Source of the DNA: Ichthyophis bannanicus
Lineage: Eukaryota; Chordata; Amphibia; Gymnophiona; Ichthyophiidae
Direction of reading: 5' to 3'
Assembly: GCA_033557465.1 (NCBI GenBank)
Contig: CM066036.1
Span: 586,293,574-586,357,573 of the forward strand
DNA: 64,000 nucleotides
Part shown: piece by piece, positions 53,036-64,000 of the stretch
Numbering within the stretch: the stretch's first letter is position 1
How the letters are laid out: every line of letters starts with the position of its first letter
The notes under the pieces: generated by a model
Told to the model about the DNA's origin: nothing
Database searches by the model: none
Seen by the model: the letters and a program-made list of their open reading frames with translations, nothing else
Program-made: the position numbers and the translations under genes

Positions 53036-54559
53036 TTAGCACATCAAGTGAAATGTTGCTTTAAATATTATGCTGTAAACATTAGCTTGTATATTTTACT
53101 CAATCTGGTTAACTTTCTTATTTAAATATATCCCAAATCCTCCTGTAGAACAGATTAGATTTATGGATCAAAGTGACAATGAGAGAATTTAGAATGAGTA
53201 TAAAGTTGTATTTGAATATTTTTGCCTCACAGTAAGAGACATATCGCATTTTTTTGTTGGCATTTTCAAAAGAACTTGAATATAAATTAGGGTATGACAC
53301 ATGGATCCTGGTCCTGTTCCAGAGCCTGAACTGTGTACCATCTGTAATTATTGGGAATTTGTTCCCTACAGGTGAATAGAATGAGTGTTCCACATCACTG
53401 TATGACACATTGGTGTGTCGTTATGGGGCAATGAAGAAGAATAAATAAAGAGAACTTGTTGGCAGTTATTTTTTACTTTTGAAGAGCTGCAGTATGTTGC
53501 ACATCTATATATAAAAATATCTTCACCATGTGTGAACACTTGTAACAAAATCTGCATACTTTGGAATGATCTAGTGTTATTCAATACATATCCAATTAAA
53601 ATGGAAAAATTTGGTCTTATTCTATTCATTTGTCATTTCTAATATTTAATTTAATTTAAAAATACACATTTATTTTCTACTACAATTCTCACAAACTCAA
53701 GACAGATTACAAAATCCCACAACATCTAGAGAAAAAAGCATAATTCTAAAATAAAATAAACAAATTCTAACATGAAATCAAATCACATCCATAAAATGAA
53801 ATCATTGTAATCAGCTATAAAATCAATAGACATTCATCCCCATGTAATTGATTTCAATAACAAATCCATTCACATGTTAGGATAACTACACTTCCCAAAA
53901 ACAGATAATAAAGAAATTAACAGAAGAAGATGCCTGACCAAAAAGCCAAGTCTCACGTGATTTGCAGAAGGTCAAGTAAGTGGGTTCTTGCCATATTCCA
54001 AATCTGAAGAGTTCTTGCTTGAGTAGGGACATATTTTAACTCCCTTGCTGCAGGGAATTCAAATTGGCATTAAATTGGATAGATATGGGGATATTATTTC
54101 AAGGAATGAGATTCTATATAATCTAGTTAGTTTTTCCAGTGACTCACATGTCTTTCCTAGGTCAACCATGATTGCAGAGTGGCCATGGAAAGAGAGACGA
54201 AGCAATCCCACAGCATCAGGCCAAGGATGAAACATAATGGTTAATGTTATCGCAGGTTCTCTTCTTTTTCATGCATGAAAAGCCCTTATTGCAGAGATAG
54301 TATGACTTGTGCATCCATTGAAACATACTAAAATAACAAGAGCTATAGAGCCTTATTTAAGCTGAGGAGGAACATATACAAACCTAAGCAGTGTGTACAT
54401 TCAAACATTTATGTGCTACTGCCCGGTTCAGGAGTATAAAAAATAACCTATGGGTTTGTCATGAGTTTAAAGGAGCCTCAGACCAGGGAGTGGAATTCAT
54501 GTCACGGCTATAAACCAGTGATTTATGCACCACTTCAACCCTGTAATATCATTCATAGG
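53036..54559. other. No gene seen
   Basis: AT-rich. Around 53640-53760 an aatttaatttaa-rich start and following text resemble an old LINE or SINE end, but I cannot assign it. Confidence 0.4.
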
Positions 54560-55010
54560 CTTGGAGTGTTTATCAATTTTTTAAATGCATTACAAAGAAA
54601 AGAAAACACTTCACTGAAATACGGTTCCCCATAAGTGTGAATACCAAAACTCCCAAAAGGTTGGATCTGTGTCGACTCGAGTTTCGCTCTATAATTTCAA
54701 ATGGGCTGCATCAGGACAAATTCACCAGCTTTGCTGAAATTCCTCTTAATGGAGAACTAAAACCCCCCAACTAGTTATAAAGGAAGCAGCCAGTGATTCA
54801 AACAAACTTCAACCAGTCAGATCAGATAGCTGTCATCCAATCCAATGACTCATTCAGACCCGCTGGATGCACCGAATTCAAAGTAAAAATCCACTTTTGC
54901 TCAAGAGTTGTAAGCTTCATGAAACATAGCCACAAAACTGTTCCTTGTGCTCCTATGGTGAGTGGTATGATTGCTCTTAGCACTGGTGCATTTAAGGCTT
55001 ATATTTTTGA
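54560..55010 (-). mobile_element. Penelope-like element 3' fragment
   Basis: The minus strand codes LEQKWIFTLNSVHPAGLNE (about 54848-54908), which matches the conserved C-terminal end of Penelope-like RT/GIY-YIG proteins as I know the family. The following non-coding part contains a hammerhead-like core (54665-54725), and such ribozymes are known in Penelope-like terminal repeats. The GIY-YIG motif itself was not found, so the copy is a short 3' piece. Confidence 0.6.
54665..54725 (-). ncRNA. Hammerhead-ribozyme-like motif
   Basis: On the minus strand, in order: TGTC, CTGATG (54714-54709), a degenerate stem II region, GAAAC (54685-54681), the loop TCGA, GTC (54676-54674), then GACA (54673-54670). 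TGTC/GACA would form stem I, AC/GT a two-pair stem III, and GTC the cleavage site. The core has CTGATGCA instead of CTGANGA, and stem II is weak, so this copy is probably inactive. Confidence 0.45.
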
Positions 55011-55496
55011 CAGAGGACGTATGTTCAATTGCACGCATCATGAAATTCAAAGAGGAATCAGATCTGTTTCATTTCTTTCTGCTGCTCAAAGTTTGCAATA
55101 TAAACACCTATAGTTTGTTAAGGAATGTTCACTTTCATTGCTGTTAGTCAAAACCCATTCTCAAAATTTAGTTTTAGTGATAAATAATGCAAGTATAATG
55201 TTGGAACAAATCAAGATAAATGTAAATCAAGCAGCAACTATCACTAGGCGTGAAGTACATTTGTACCATTCTTGAATTTCCAGTGCATTGTTTGCCTACA
55301 TTTCTACGAGCATATACTTCACTTGTTCCAGTATTCAAAATTTTCAAGTATATTGTATAGTGTATTGCCCTAAGTTGGTAGCTGCATATAAGATGATAGT
55401 TCCTTTGCAAACATATATTCTAAGAGCTTTACGCATTGTTGTATACTGCGTTTTTTTTCTAGAGATTTTCAGATTTTTCTGGAAACAATGTATTAT
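55011..55496. other. No gene seen
   Basis: AT-rich spacer; nothing recognised. Confidence 0.5.
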
Positions 55497-56095
55497 GAGC
55501 CCAATCCAGGAAGGGGCATGTCTTGGCCGTCCAGACATCCCAGACCAGGATGGGCTCTGTTGTACACGATTCTGAATCGTGGGAGCCAGACATTCCAGGT
55601 GCAGGATCAGGCACAGAGACGGCCTGGCGTGCCCCTGCTATCCTGCGCAAGACATCCCACCCGTATCCCACCCGTATCACGGCCAGTGTGCCGCAGTGCC
55701 AACCCTCATTTCCCCACGGCCCGACCCTCAGTGGGGGCAGCCAGGGCTCAGATTGGGTGGAAGAGACTCACCTGCCCCTCCGCTGACCATGTGGTGAGAT
55801 TAAGTGGGCCACCAGCTTCCACCCTCGGGCCTTATACCACCTCTGAGGTGGTATAAATCCCACATCCTGGGTTCAACCAGTGGATGTGCAGGGCCGTGAC
55901 CAGAATCAGCCCTGTACGTCTGGGTGCCTGTCCTGCCCCCGTCCTGCTCATTCTCTGCCCCCATCCAGATCTCCCCACACTGAGGCTGTGTGCATGTGAG
56001 GCGATCGCTTTCCTGCATACGGGCCAAACGGATAGCGGGGCTGCATGTCCCACCGGGACGCATAGCCCCACTATTTGCATCTCTGGATTGAGCTC
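55497..56095. mobile_element. MITE-like element with terminal inverted repeats
   Basis: 599 bp, GC-rich. Ends gagcccaatccagg and, inverted, gagctcaatccaga. The trinucleotide tat lies on both sides (55494-55496 and 56096-56098), a possible 3-bp target duplication of the PIF/Harbinger kind. Internal palindrome accacctctgaggtggta near 55838-55856. Non-coding. Confidence 0.6.
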
Positions 56096-56360
56096 TATAT
56101 AAACTCGGGTCTTAGACTGGTGGTGTTTCCAGCCAAATGCAGAAGCTGATACTGACTGCTAGAGAAGCTCCAAAGCAATGTTATATAAAGGCTGCACTGC
56201 TTCAGCTCATACTGTAGTACCCAGTGGTTCAAAACTAAACTACGTTGTACCTCGATATACTAAGATCTTGGCTAAAAGTGAAGCCATCAGGATAATATTA
56301 ACCTTTTATATTACTAGTTTTTATTGTGACATACAGTTTTTTCCAAAATGATGAAACATT
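56096..56360. other. No gene seen
   Basis: AT-rich spacer; nothing recognised. Confidence 0.5.
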
Positions 56361-56592
56361 TATTTATTTAACAGGTTTTTTATACTGCTTTAATCATTTC
56401 AGTCAAAGCTGTTAACATTGTAACGTAAACTTGGTAATGTACATTAGACAGGACATTGATAACTTGGATTTTTTTGAGGCAATGGAGGGTTAAGTGACTT
56501 GCCCAAGGCCACAAGGAGTGCTAGTGGGAACTGAACCCCGGTCTCTTGGTTCTGCAGTCAGTGCTGTAACCACTAGGCTACTCCTCCAGGCA
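56361..56592 (-). mobile_element. CORE-type SINE, full length
   Basis: Minus orientation. The tail (tttatttatttaac) is at the left and the tRNA-like head at the right. Box A on the minus strand is TAGCCTAGTGG, an exact consensus match; box B is GGTTCAGTTCC, with two mismatches. The body has aagtgacttgcccaaggcca. Confidence 0.85.
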
Positions 56593-57343
56593 AAAATGTA
56601 TCAAACTATTTTTGAACAGCATTTTCTATTACATTTTGTCATGTTTATTAAACGGAAACAATATTTACAATCGTAGATATCTGTTCAACAGATAAGTTAC
56701 AAAATAAACTATAAAGATACAAGAGACATATTTAAAGACAATAGTGCATGCAACTATATACTACAATGAAAAGAAAGAAATACACATTTTCCTTTAACAT
56801 TATGTGATATTTGTGAGTTATGATTTGAGTAGTAATCACCCAAATATAACACTGCAATTCCACTTAAACCCTCCTTATTTTAAAATGATTCATCATTATT
56901 TAGAATAGCATGCATCTGTGTTAGATTCCCTAACACAGAATTTATGAAGACCTTTTCTGAGGTATCTTGATAGGCACTCTGTAAATGTATCTCTTGGGTA
57001 TTCCATACTCATATCAACCACCCTTCAGATGACAGGGAAAGACATCCTCCATCTTGAAATTGTTGTGCTTCTACCCGCTGTCTGAATAATTGAGTAACTT
57101 TTGGATGTTTCTGAGAGTTTGCAAAACATTCCAGCAACTGGATGATTGGTTTGTTAAGTAATGCAGTGTCCACTATCTTCTTCATAATATCCTTAACCTT
57201 TTTCGAAAAATTGCTCACAAATAGGCTGAAAGAAAGAGTATGAGCCAGCATTCCTCTGTCTCCATATTAGCTGCAGCAGCTCTCATTGCTATTTGGAGAT
57301 ATACTTTTTAGATGAGCAGGCATTAAATGAGACTTGTGGAGGG
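56593..57343. other. No gene seen
   Basis: AT-rich spacer. Short frames show no motif. Confidence 0.5.
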
Positions 57344-57768
57344 TAATTTTACAAGAGGCCATCTGGTTTTAAACAGTAAAAACACATCTACTTAGGTGCT
57401 ATTTTATGAGAAAAGTAAGTGCCTACATTTCTTTATAAAATCCTAGCATAAGTGGCAGAAAACATGCCTTGCTCACTTAGACCTGCTCATGAGGTGCTGT
57501 AAATGGTTGTGCATACTTGCGTATGTGTGTGCACAGATTATTCTATAATCTACATGTGTGCTCTGCCCTAACTCTGTCCATGTGCATGGCCATAATAAAA
57601 GTACGCAACATGTACTTTTATGTTGGACGCTATTTTATAAGAGCCCATTTACATGCGTACAAAGTATGGCCTTATACATGAGTAAATGACTAAACTAGTC
57701 CATTTTAGGCGCCTGCTGTCATGCTTAAAGTAGGTGTCTCCTTATAAAATTATCCCATAAAGTATTTA
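57344..57768. mobile_element. MITE-like element
   Basis: About 425 bp. The left end gggtaattttacaaga (from 57345) and the right end, read inverted, gggataattttataagga are imperfect inverted repeats. Internally it has repeated tattttat and gtacgcaacatgtac words. No target duplication was resolved. Confidence 0.55.
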
Positions 57769-58410
57769 TATTGTTGCTCACAGATGTTTGCAGAGACAAA
57801 GTTGAGCAAAAGTAAAAAATCTGTGACCATTTCTTAAGTTATTTCTATTCTTAAATTTCCAAGTAACGTGGTACTGGCAGTAGATTGCACTCTTTCCTGT
57901 AAGAATTGGGCCTTGTTCAAAATGACTTTTCCCTCATGTGTGCTTGTGGAGGAAATCTTTATTGAATAAGTCCCAGTGATGGCTATTATCCCAAATGACA
58001 TTAGTTACCATGTGGAAACACAAGTGCTATCTGCTTTCATTGCATCTCCTGTATTTAACTGCCTTGCAAAATGGTTTTGCTCTTATATAAAGTGCATGCA
58101 TGCCATTAAATAAAAGCTAATCAATAACCTCATAGAAATAATTTTTATGTATATGGACTGTCATAAATAGGAAGTATCAACTTGTGTAGGCATAAGAACT
58201 GTGCTATGTTGCACTGAATATTTTAATCATAGGTCCAAACCATTAATTAATTTTTTTTTGTTTCAATGATATAATTCAAAATAGCTTAATAAAAAGTCAT
58301 CAGTAAATATCAGGAAAGGTTCCCTTTTGGAAGATATCATTGCTCAACTTATCTTACGCTAGAGTTCACATGTATAGGATTCACCCTATGTGAGACTCAT
58401 ACTGGGTGTT
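57769..58410. other. No gene seen
   Basis: AT-rich spacer; nothing recognised. Confidence 0.5.
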
Positions 58411-58606
58411 CCACTGCACACCCCCTGAAGAAGGCGTTTGCCGAAACGCATTGGGGTTCATTTAATTAAAGTTCCTGTGACCATCATACGTCTCTTGCGC
58501 CTTGTGTTTTCTGGATTTTATTGCAAGAGCGATCTGCTCTTCTTTGTGTTCACCAAACTTACAAAAGGACTTTGTAACTTCCAAGTACCGGAGAAGCACC
58601 TTCCAG
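58411..58606 (+). repeat. Retroelement-end fragment with hammerhead-like core
   Basis: The string ctgaagaaggcgtttgccga, followed by aacgc, reads CTGAAG AA, a GGC/GCC stem with loop GTTT, then GAAAC, enclosed by cccc and gggg. It resembles the core in 54665-54725, but no GUH cleavage triplet is seen. Possibly another Penelope-like terminal repeat. Confidence 0.35.
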
Positions 58607-58893
58607 ATTTATTTATTTATTTAGACAGTTTTGTATACCGCCTTATCCTTCAATCAAAGCGGTCACAACACAATTGGGGGATACATTTAACAAGCAGGGA
58701 TATGAGACACATACACTAATGCTTACTGGGAACATGGGCAATGGAGGGTTAAGTGGCTTGCCCAAGACCACAAGGAGCATCTGTGGGACTAGAAACCCCA
58801 GTCCTTCCGGCCCAAGGTTGCTGTCCTCTAGTGGGATTTGAACCCCTGATCTTCCGGCCTGAAGTACCTTGCCCCAACCACTAGGCTACTCCT
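58607..58893 (-). mobile_element. CORE-type SINE, full length
   Basis: Minus-oriented copy very similar to 27336-27640, with the tail tttatttatttagac at the left and aaccactaggctactcctt at the right. Confidence 0.86.
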
Positions 58894-58937
58894 TCCCAGA
58901 TAACCACAAAGTGAAGATCCTTATCCTTCCCCCAACA

Positions 58938-59186
58938 CTACTCCTTAGAGAAGGAGGGCAGGCATACCACCTGGTTCATGTGAAAGGGAGAAAGCACCTT
59001 AGATAAGAAGGAAGGCACAGACCAAATGGAAACAGCCTCTTTTGAAAAGGATAGATAAGGATCTTGGCAAGACAGAGCCTGCAGCTCAGAAATCCGCCTT
59101 GCAGAACAACTCACAACCAAGAAGACCATCTTGAGCGTCAAATCCTTTAAAGTAGCACGCTTCAATGGCTCAAAGGGCACCACCAT
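58938..59186 (-). pseudogene. Lineage-2 tyrosine recombinase fragment
   Basis: PFEPLKRATLKDLTLKMVFL and then SARRISELQALSCQDPYLSF match the first catalytic Arg region of elements 1-3 (PFEPLATASLKFLIWKVTFL, SARRISELQAL). SPFHMNQVVCLPSF follows. The HxxR box and Tyr are missing, because the copy ends at about 58905. Confidence 0.82.
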
Positions 59187-59554
59187 CAGGGCCCTGAGCC
59201 CAGGAAAGGATCACAGACCAGAGGAGAGGATGCAAATGCCGACCCCCCCCTGAGGAACACGTAAGATTCCAGGTGCAAGGCTAGAGACTTATCAGCCACC
59301 AGACCTCAGAAATAGGCCAAAGCTGCTACCTGAACTTTCAGGGAGCTAAGGGAAAAGTCTTTCTCCAGGCCATCCTTTAGAAAGGCCAACAGAGATAGCA
59401 ACTTGGTCACCTCAGGAGCCAACTGCCAAGTGCTGCACCATAGCACAAGAGGCACCAGATCCACATGTATGCTAGCTTGGTAGACCTCTTCTGGGCTCTA
59501 AGCAGAGTGGAGACCACTGCTGAAGAGCAGCCCTAATGTGCTCGCCATCTCCTT

Positions 59555-61233
59555 TCAAGAGCCAAGCCAAAGCGAGAAGGGAACCAGATTCTCTAGGATG
59601 ATTGGTCCCTGCCGCAATAGCCCCAAGATGGAGGCAACTATAGAGGAGCAGCCTGCAGGAGCCGCATCAGGTTTCTGAACCATGCTCTCCCCGGCCAATC
59701 TGGCGCCACCAGAACAATCCTGCTCGGGTGGCGTTCTATACACTGAATCACAGTAGTGGCCACAGAGGAAACATGTACAGTCGATGTTGACTTGGCCAAG
59801 GCTGGGTCGATGCCCTCTGACTCTATCTCTGTGTGGCAACTGAAGAAGCTGCAAACTTCAGCACTGGAGCGGGTCACCATCAGATCCATTTTGGGGCGAC
59901 CCCAATGGCTCAGAATGAACTGAAAAGCCTCCTGACACAACTCCCACTCTCCAGGATCTAGAGAATGCTGGCTGAGGAAGTCCGCTTCCACATTGTCCAC
60001 CCCGACAATGTGCAGATCCAACAAGGCTAGGAGGTTCTTCTCTGCCCAGACAAACAGGAGTGCCACCTCCATAGCTACCCTGGCAACTCCTCGTGCCACC
60101 ACCATATGTTGTCTGAAAACACTCAAACTGCCCGTCCCTTGATCAGAGGCCGCCGGAAACACAGAATAGTCAACCTAATGACCCTCGCCTCGAGGTGGTT
60201 GATGGACTACACCGTTTCCCTGTAGTTCCAAGGATCCTTGCAACGTGCTCTCCAGCTCGAGAGACTAGTAGCCATCATCAGGAGGATCTGGGGGAGATTA
60301 TCCAGTGGCACGCCCTTCCTCAGATGACAGGGCTACTGCCACCACTGCAGACTGGACTTCACCAACAACAGGAGCGGGAGTCTGCACTTGAACTTCTGAG
60401 AGCCCTGGGATCATCAAGTCCACAAGGCCCGCTGAAGGGTCGCATGTGAGCATGCGCCTATGGCATCTCTATGGTTGCTGCCATCAATCTAAGGAGCTGA
60501 AGAGAATCCCAGACTCTGGGAACCTGCCATGCACAGAACAGCACCAGACAATCCAATAGACTTTGATGTTCTCTGGCAGGCAAACTCTGCCCAATTGAGT
60601 CGAAACATGCTCCAAGAAACTCCAGAGACTGAGAAGGCCACAGCTAGCTCTTCCCCGAATGATCATCCATCTGAGGCTTTCTAAGAAGGACACAGATCCC
60701 TTGGCACTGCAGTGCCACAGCCGCCACCATCTTTGAAGCGGTGGAAAGCCCGAAAGGAAAGATGGTGAACTGATAATGAGAGTCAAACATAGGAACATGC
60801 AGATACTTTGCTGATCCGCCTGGATTGGGATATGAAAATACGCCTCGGCTAGATCCAGAGAAGCCAAGAACTCCCCTCAGCACAGTTTCAGTCACGGAGT
60901 GCAAGGTTTCCATCTGGAAGTGCAGGACACCCTCTTGAGGTTCAGAATGTGCCAGAAGGAACCATCCTTTTGGGCACCATGAAATAAATGGAGTATCTGC
61001 CCTTTCCCTATTTGTCTGGTGGGAAGGGCATCACCACCTTTAGGCACAGCAACTTGTCTGAGGTGATCCACACAGCGGCACTTGATTGCAGATCCACAAG
61101 GGGAGATGACGAAAGCATCTGGAATCTGCTCTTTGCATTCCAAGACATAGCTGAACTGAATGGTGTCTAGCACCCAGCGATCCGTGGTAACCCAAGCCCA
61201 GTCTTGAAAGAAAAGGCGAAGCCTGCCTCCCAC
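59555..61233 (-). pseudogene. Lineage-2 pol: RT and RNase H, multiply shifted
   Basis: GGRLRLFFQDWAWVTTDRWV starts pol at 61233. RT pieces in several frames are SLDLAEAYFHIPIQ, SHYQFTIFPFGLSTAS, and an active-site region with QMDD where YLDD is expected. RNase H and the tail: VDNVEADFLSQHSLDPGEWE and WGRPKMDLMVTRSSAEVCSF, then RIVLVAPDWPGRAWF, equivalent to RPRWPRQPWFPLL-type sequence in elements 1-3. The residue pattern differs clearly from those elements, so this is a separate lineage. Inactive. Confidence 0.78.
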
Positions 61234-62488
61234 TGGAAGAACCAGAGAGACCAGGCCTGCTGCAAAAAAGAGAATTCCGGGGAGGACAATCTGATGTCCA
61301 GAAGCTCTCCTCTCCTCTCTGAAATGACCACCTCCCCAACACCAGGGGGCATAGCCATCACAGACCCCCTAGAGGTTTATGAACAGCTGACAGGATGGTC
61401 ACTGGATACTCCAGCTGGCTGGATATCCCTACCCATAGCACCATCCGTCACCTCCTGCCCTGAGTCAGGCAAGACCAGACTAGTCGCATCCCCCAACTGA
61501 ACGAGGGGAGCGGGCCTTCCAGGGACGACTCAGAAACTGCCATGCAAGAAGATCAGTCCAGAATCTGGAGCTGAGGCACCTCACTTGCTGCAGGTCAAAT
61601 AGCATTTCTTGGAAGAAGGCATAGAGAGTTAAGGCAGCCTGAAGACGCACATAAACTGCGCTTTTACTGCGGCGTGCGTTAACTGCACTTTTACTGCAAA
61701 GTGCATCATAGGTGCTAGGGTAGGAACGCAAGTTGGAGCCGCTTGGGTGGAACATGCGACCACCAGGTGCACAACAGGAGAAAACGCTACTATTGCATGC
61801 AGAAAACAGTGGGAAACCACCACACTGTGCCAACGGTCGTCAGCAGTCTATCCCAAATTGCATCCCACACAGATGGAATTGGGAGCCCCTGACAACCTCC
61901 TGAGAGCCCCAGGCAGACAATCCATGCCGGGCTCAGCTCTACTCCCATGAAACTGTTTTACTAGTTTTTGCAGAACTGCATTTAAGGAGGCTGGCAGGCA
62001 GATCCTTCTGAGTCTTCTGCAATCTCAGGGAGAGAGCAGGGGGGACAGAGGAAAGGGAGGGACGCTGAGGTTGTGTGAGGCTGCTGCACTTTTTCAGATC
62101 CTTCCAATTTTGTGGCTGTTCAACAGGCTCTTATTATGATAAGAATGTGGTGCTGAAGCAATTTTCCCTCCTCTTATAGCTACTGAAAAGACCGCAGTCT
62201 AGTGGAGCCTCCGACATCACGTTCAAGTGAGAGAGTCACTTTCAAAGTGGTCTGTCACGAGCGTTTTTATCAGTCTTTTTCCCTCAATTCTTCAGTGAGG
62301 AGAAAATCCATATACCATGTACTGGAGACAAAGAAATACTAAAGGGACCTCTGGTGGCTGAGGCGAATAGAGGCATGGGAGTGATGTCATTGAAACTTGG
62401 GCTTTTCATTGGTTCTTTGTCTCCACCATTCTACTGGTAGGGGAGTACAACTTACTTGTCTGGGCTGGTCTTGCAGGATGATATGGAA

Positions 62489-64000
62489 TATCCATTTGCT
62501 TGATTATCCATATTATACTCCAAACTGTCAAATGCAGATTGAGATAAAATGTCATGAATGCTTTTGCTCCATGTATAGGAAATTATAGGACATTCTTCAA
62601 ACAATTTGTGAAGTGTCAAAATATGAGTGTGTTGCATGACCAGGTTGATTAGAGAAGATCCTCTAGATAGAATAAGGCAAAACAAATGTCAGTCTCTCCT
62701 TTTCCATTAGCGACCTATACTGAAGAAACAGCTCCCTTTGAGCAACCTTTGTACATGTGTATGTTTTTCTAATGTGCACCTATTCTCATTGTGGGTAAAG
62801 ATTCTTTGCACACTGCAAGCAAATCAGGATTTATACAGCACTGCTAAAGCACATGAACACTATTGTCAGAAGATGACAAGTAAAATAACAGCAAACTCAA
62901 AATAAAGCAGGCTTTCAATCAACAACAGTAATCAATGAGCACATAGAAGTAGCCTATGAAACAGCACATGGTCTCTTTAAGAAACTGAATCAAATTACCA
63001 TGGTAATTTCTTTTTCTCTGGATTTTGCACTTTCACTCTGCTTCTCACAAGACTTTAAATACTCCAGCCAAATTTAACCTTGTTCCAGAGTTACTAGAGA
63101 GGACATTTCCAGGCTGGGTCTTTCATACAACTGTGTCTTGGCAGAGGCAGTGAGGCACGTAGGTTTGGTTTCTCCAGGTGCTGGAAGCTTCTCCTTTCCC
63201 CCACCCTGTTAATACAGCTTCAAACGTTCAATAAATACCAGACCTTAAGCCAGTCAATTACCATAGTGCAATGCAATGGTGTATCAAGGACAGGGCAACA
63301 GGTACGGCTTGCTCTGGGTGCTGACCGGGAGGCTTTGGCCTGAGAGAGTAGAACCACCGGTCTGGATTGGAAGCAGCACAGCAAGCCAGCTGGTTTTAGG
63401 ATAGGTTTGCTGTGATGCCTCTGAAGTGTGGGCTCAGCAGGGGAAGGGGGGCAGGGGGGGGAGTGCGCTGCTCCATGACATGGGTGAGGGTGTCTTCTCC
63501 GGGTACCGAGGGGGCTGGGAACACCACCGGTGCAATGGTTACTTCAGTGCATTAACAAAGATATTGTTTTGCTGCAACAGTTACCTTTTACTTCTTTTGA
63601 GGTTTACAATGCTTTCACCTTATTTTCATGGTTTTCCTCAGCATCAAAAGGCCAGGATTTAGCTCTGGCCTTCAGTATTCAAACAACATAAGATCTCATA
63701 CTTTCCAATAAACTTCAGGTCTTTCATACATCTGAGATAAGGGCACATACTCTCCCCTTGGGTTGGCTTATTCCCAAGTAACTGCACAGAACAACTCCAC
63801 TTCAGATTTTACCTGCAGCTCTGTTCCAGCCACAGTACTCCAAGCTTAGCTCTCAGGGCAGTGAAACACCTTCCCTGTTAGCATACTCTGTAGTGGATAC
63901 CGAGCTCTGTGAAAACAGCACTTGGCTTCTGCCATTTCCTACTCAGCCATTCAAGATATCTTAAGGCTTCTTCAGTCTGCAGAGAACAACTCTCCTTGTT
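62489..64000. other. No gene seen
   Basis: No convincing exon, RNA gene or repeat family. A G-rich segment lies at 63430-63465. The last ~400 bp is unassigned. Confidence 0.45.

Larger units (their letters stand above)
58905..62488 (-). mobile_element. Second DIRS-like lineage, copy Y
   Basis: Minus-strand order from 62488 leftwards: terminal non-coding ~900 bp shared with copy X, pol (RT, RNase H), then the start of a YR catalytic domain. The left side is lost next to a SINE. Compared with copy X, a gag block equivalent to about 44270-45490 is deleted at around 61250. Confidence 0.8.

Overview
The window looks like repeat-rich vertebrate nuclear DNA, most probably from an amphibian and perhaps a caecilian. 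The reasons are the dense mix of DIRS-type tyrosine-recombinase retrotransposons, CR1 and L2-like LINEs, a Penelope-like fragment, hAT and Tc1 DNA transposons and tRNA-derived SINEs, together with a single CpG-rich first exon that ends in a good splice donor. Species is inference; no search could be run. No bacterial, CRISPR, rRNA or viral features were found.

Layout. 1-707: a non-autonomous hAT-like element. 708-6323: DIRS element 1. 6730-9199: a 5'-truncated LINE with a long open reading frame. 10016-10690: a degenerate ~49-bp repeat. 10707-19087: a minus-strand LINE split by DIRS element 2 (12507-18429). 19401-30008: one minus-strand CR1 copy split twice, by DIRS element 3 (19577-25926) and by a hAT transposon (26130-29696). 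SINE and CR1 pieces are inserted inside these in turn. 30191-31933: a Tc1/mariner element with an intact DD34E transposase, sitting inside an older hairpin repeat.

33050-33760 is the only likely host-gene segment: a CpG-rich promoter region and one coding exon of 70 codons on the + strand, with a phase-0 GT donor. The rest of the window would be its first intron. No later exon was recognised. That stretch holds a nearly complete CR1 (37424-40424), a paired unknown repeat (35330-36015 and 41776-42405), two minus-strand copies of a second DIRS-like lineage (43893-46767 and 58905-62488), a compound minisatellite (47616-48052), a minus-strand LINE (50057-51150), several MITE-like repeats, and a Penelope-like fragment with a hammerhead-ribozyme-like motif (54560-55010).

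How the parts work. Each of DIRS elements 1-3 has inverted terminal repeats (ITRs), an internal complementary region (ICR) that copies the joined element ends, and three reading frames: gag, then pol (reverse transcriptase plus RNase H), then a tyrosine recombinase (YR). The gag stop overlaps the pol frame at the same short motif in all three, (C/U)UU UGA C, which resembles a +1 recoding site. Elements 2 and 3 can be removed on paper to give back an uninterrupted LINE and CR1 with no bases gained or lost, as expected for recombinase-type integration. All three DIRS copies carry inactivating changes. The Tc1 transposase is the only full-length mobile-element gene with no visible defect; the 745-codon LINE frame is open but truncated at its 5' side.
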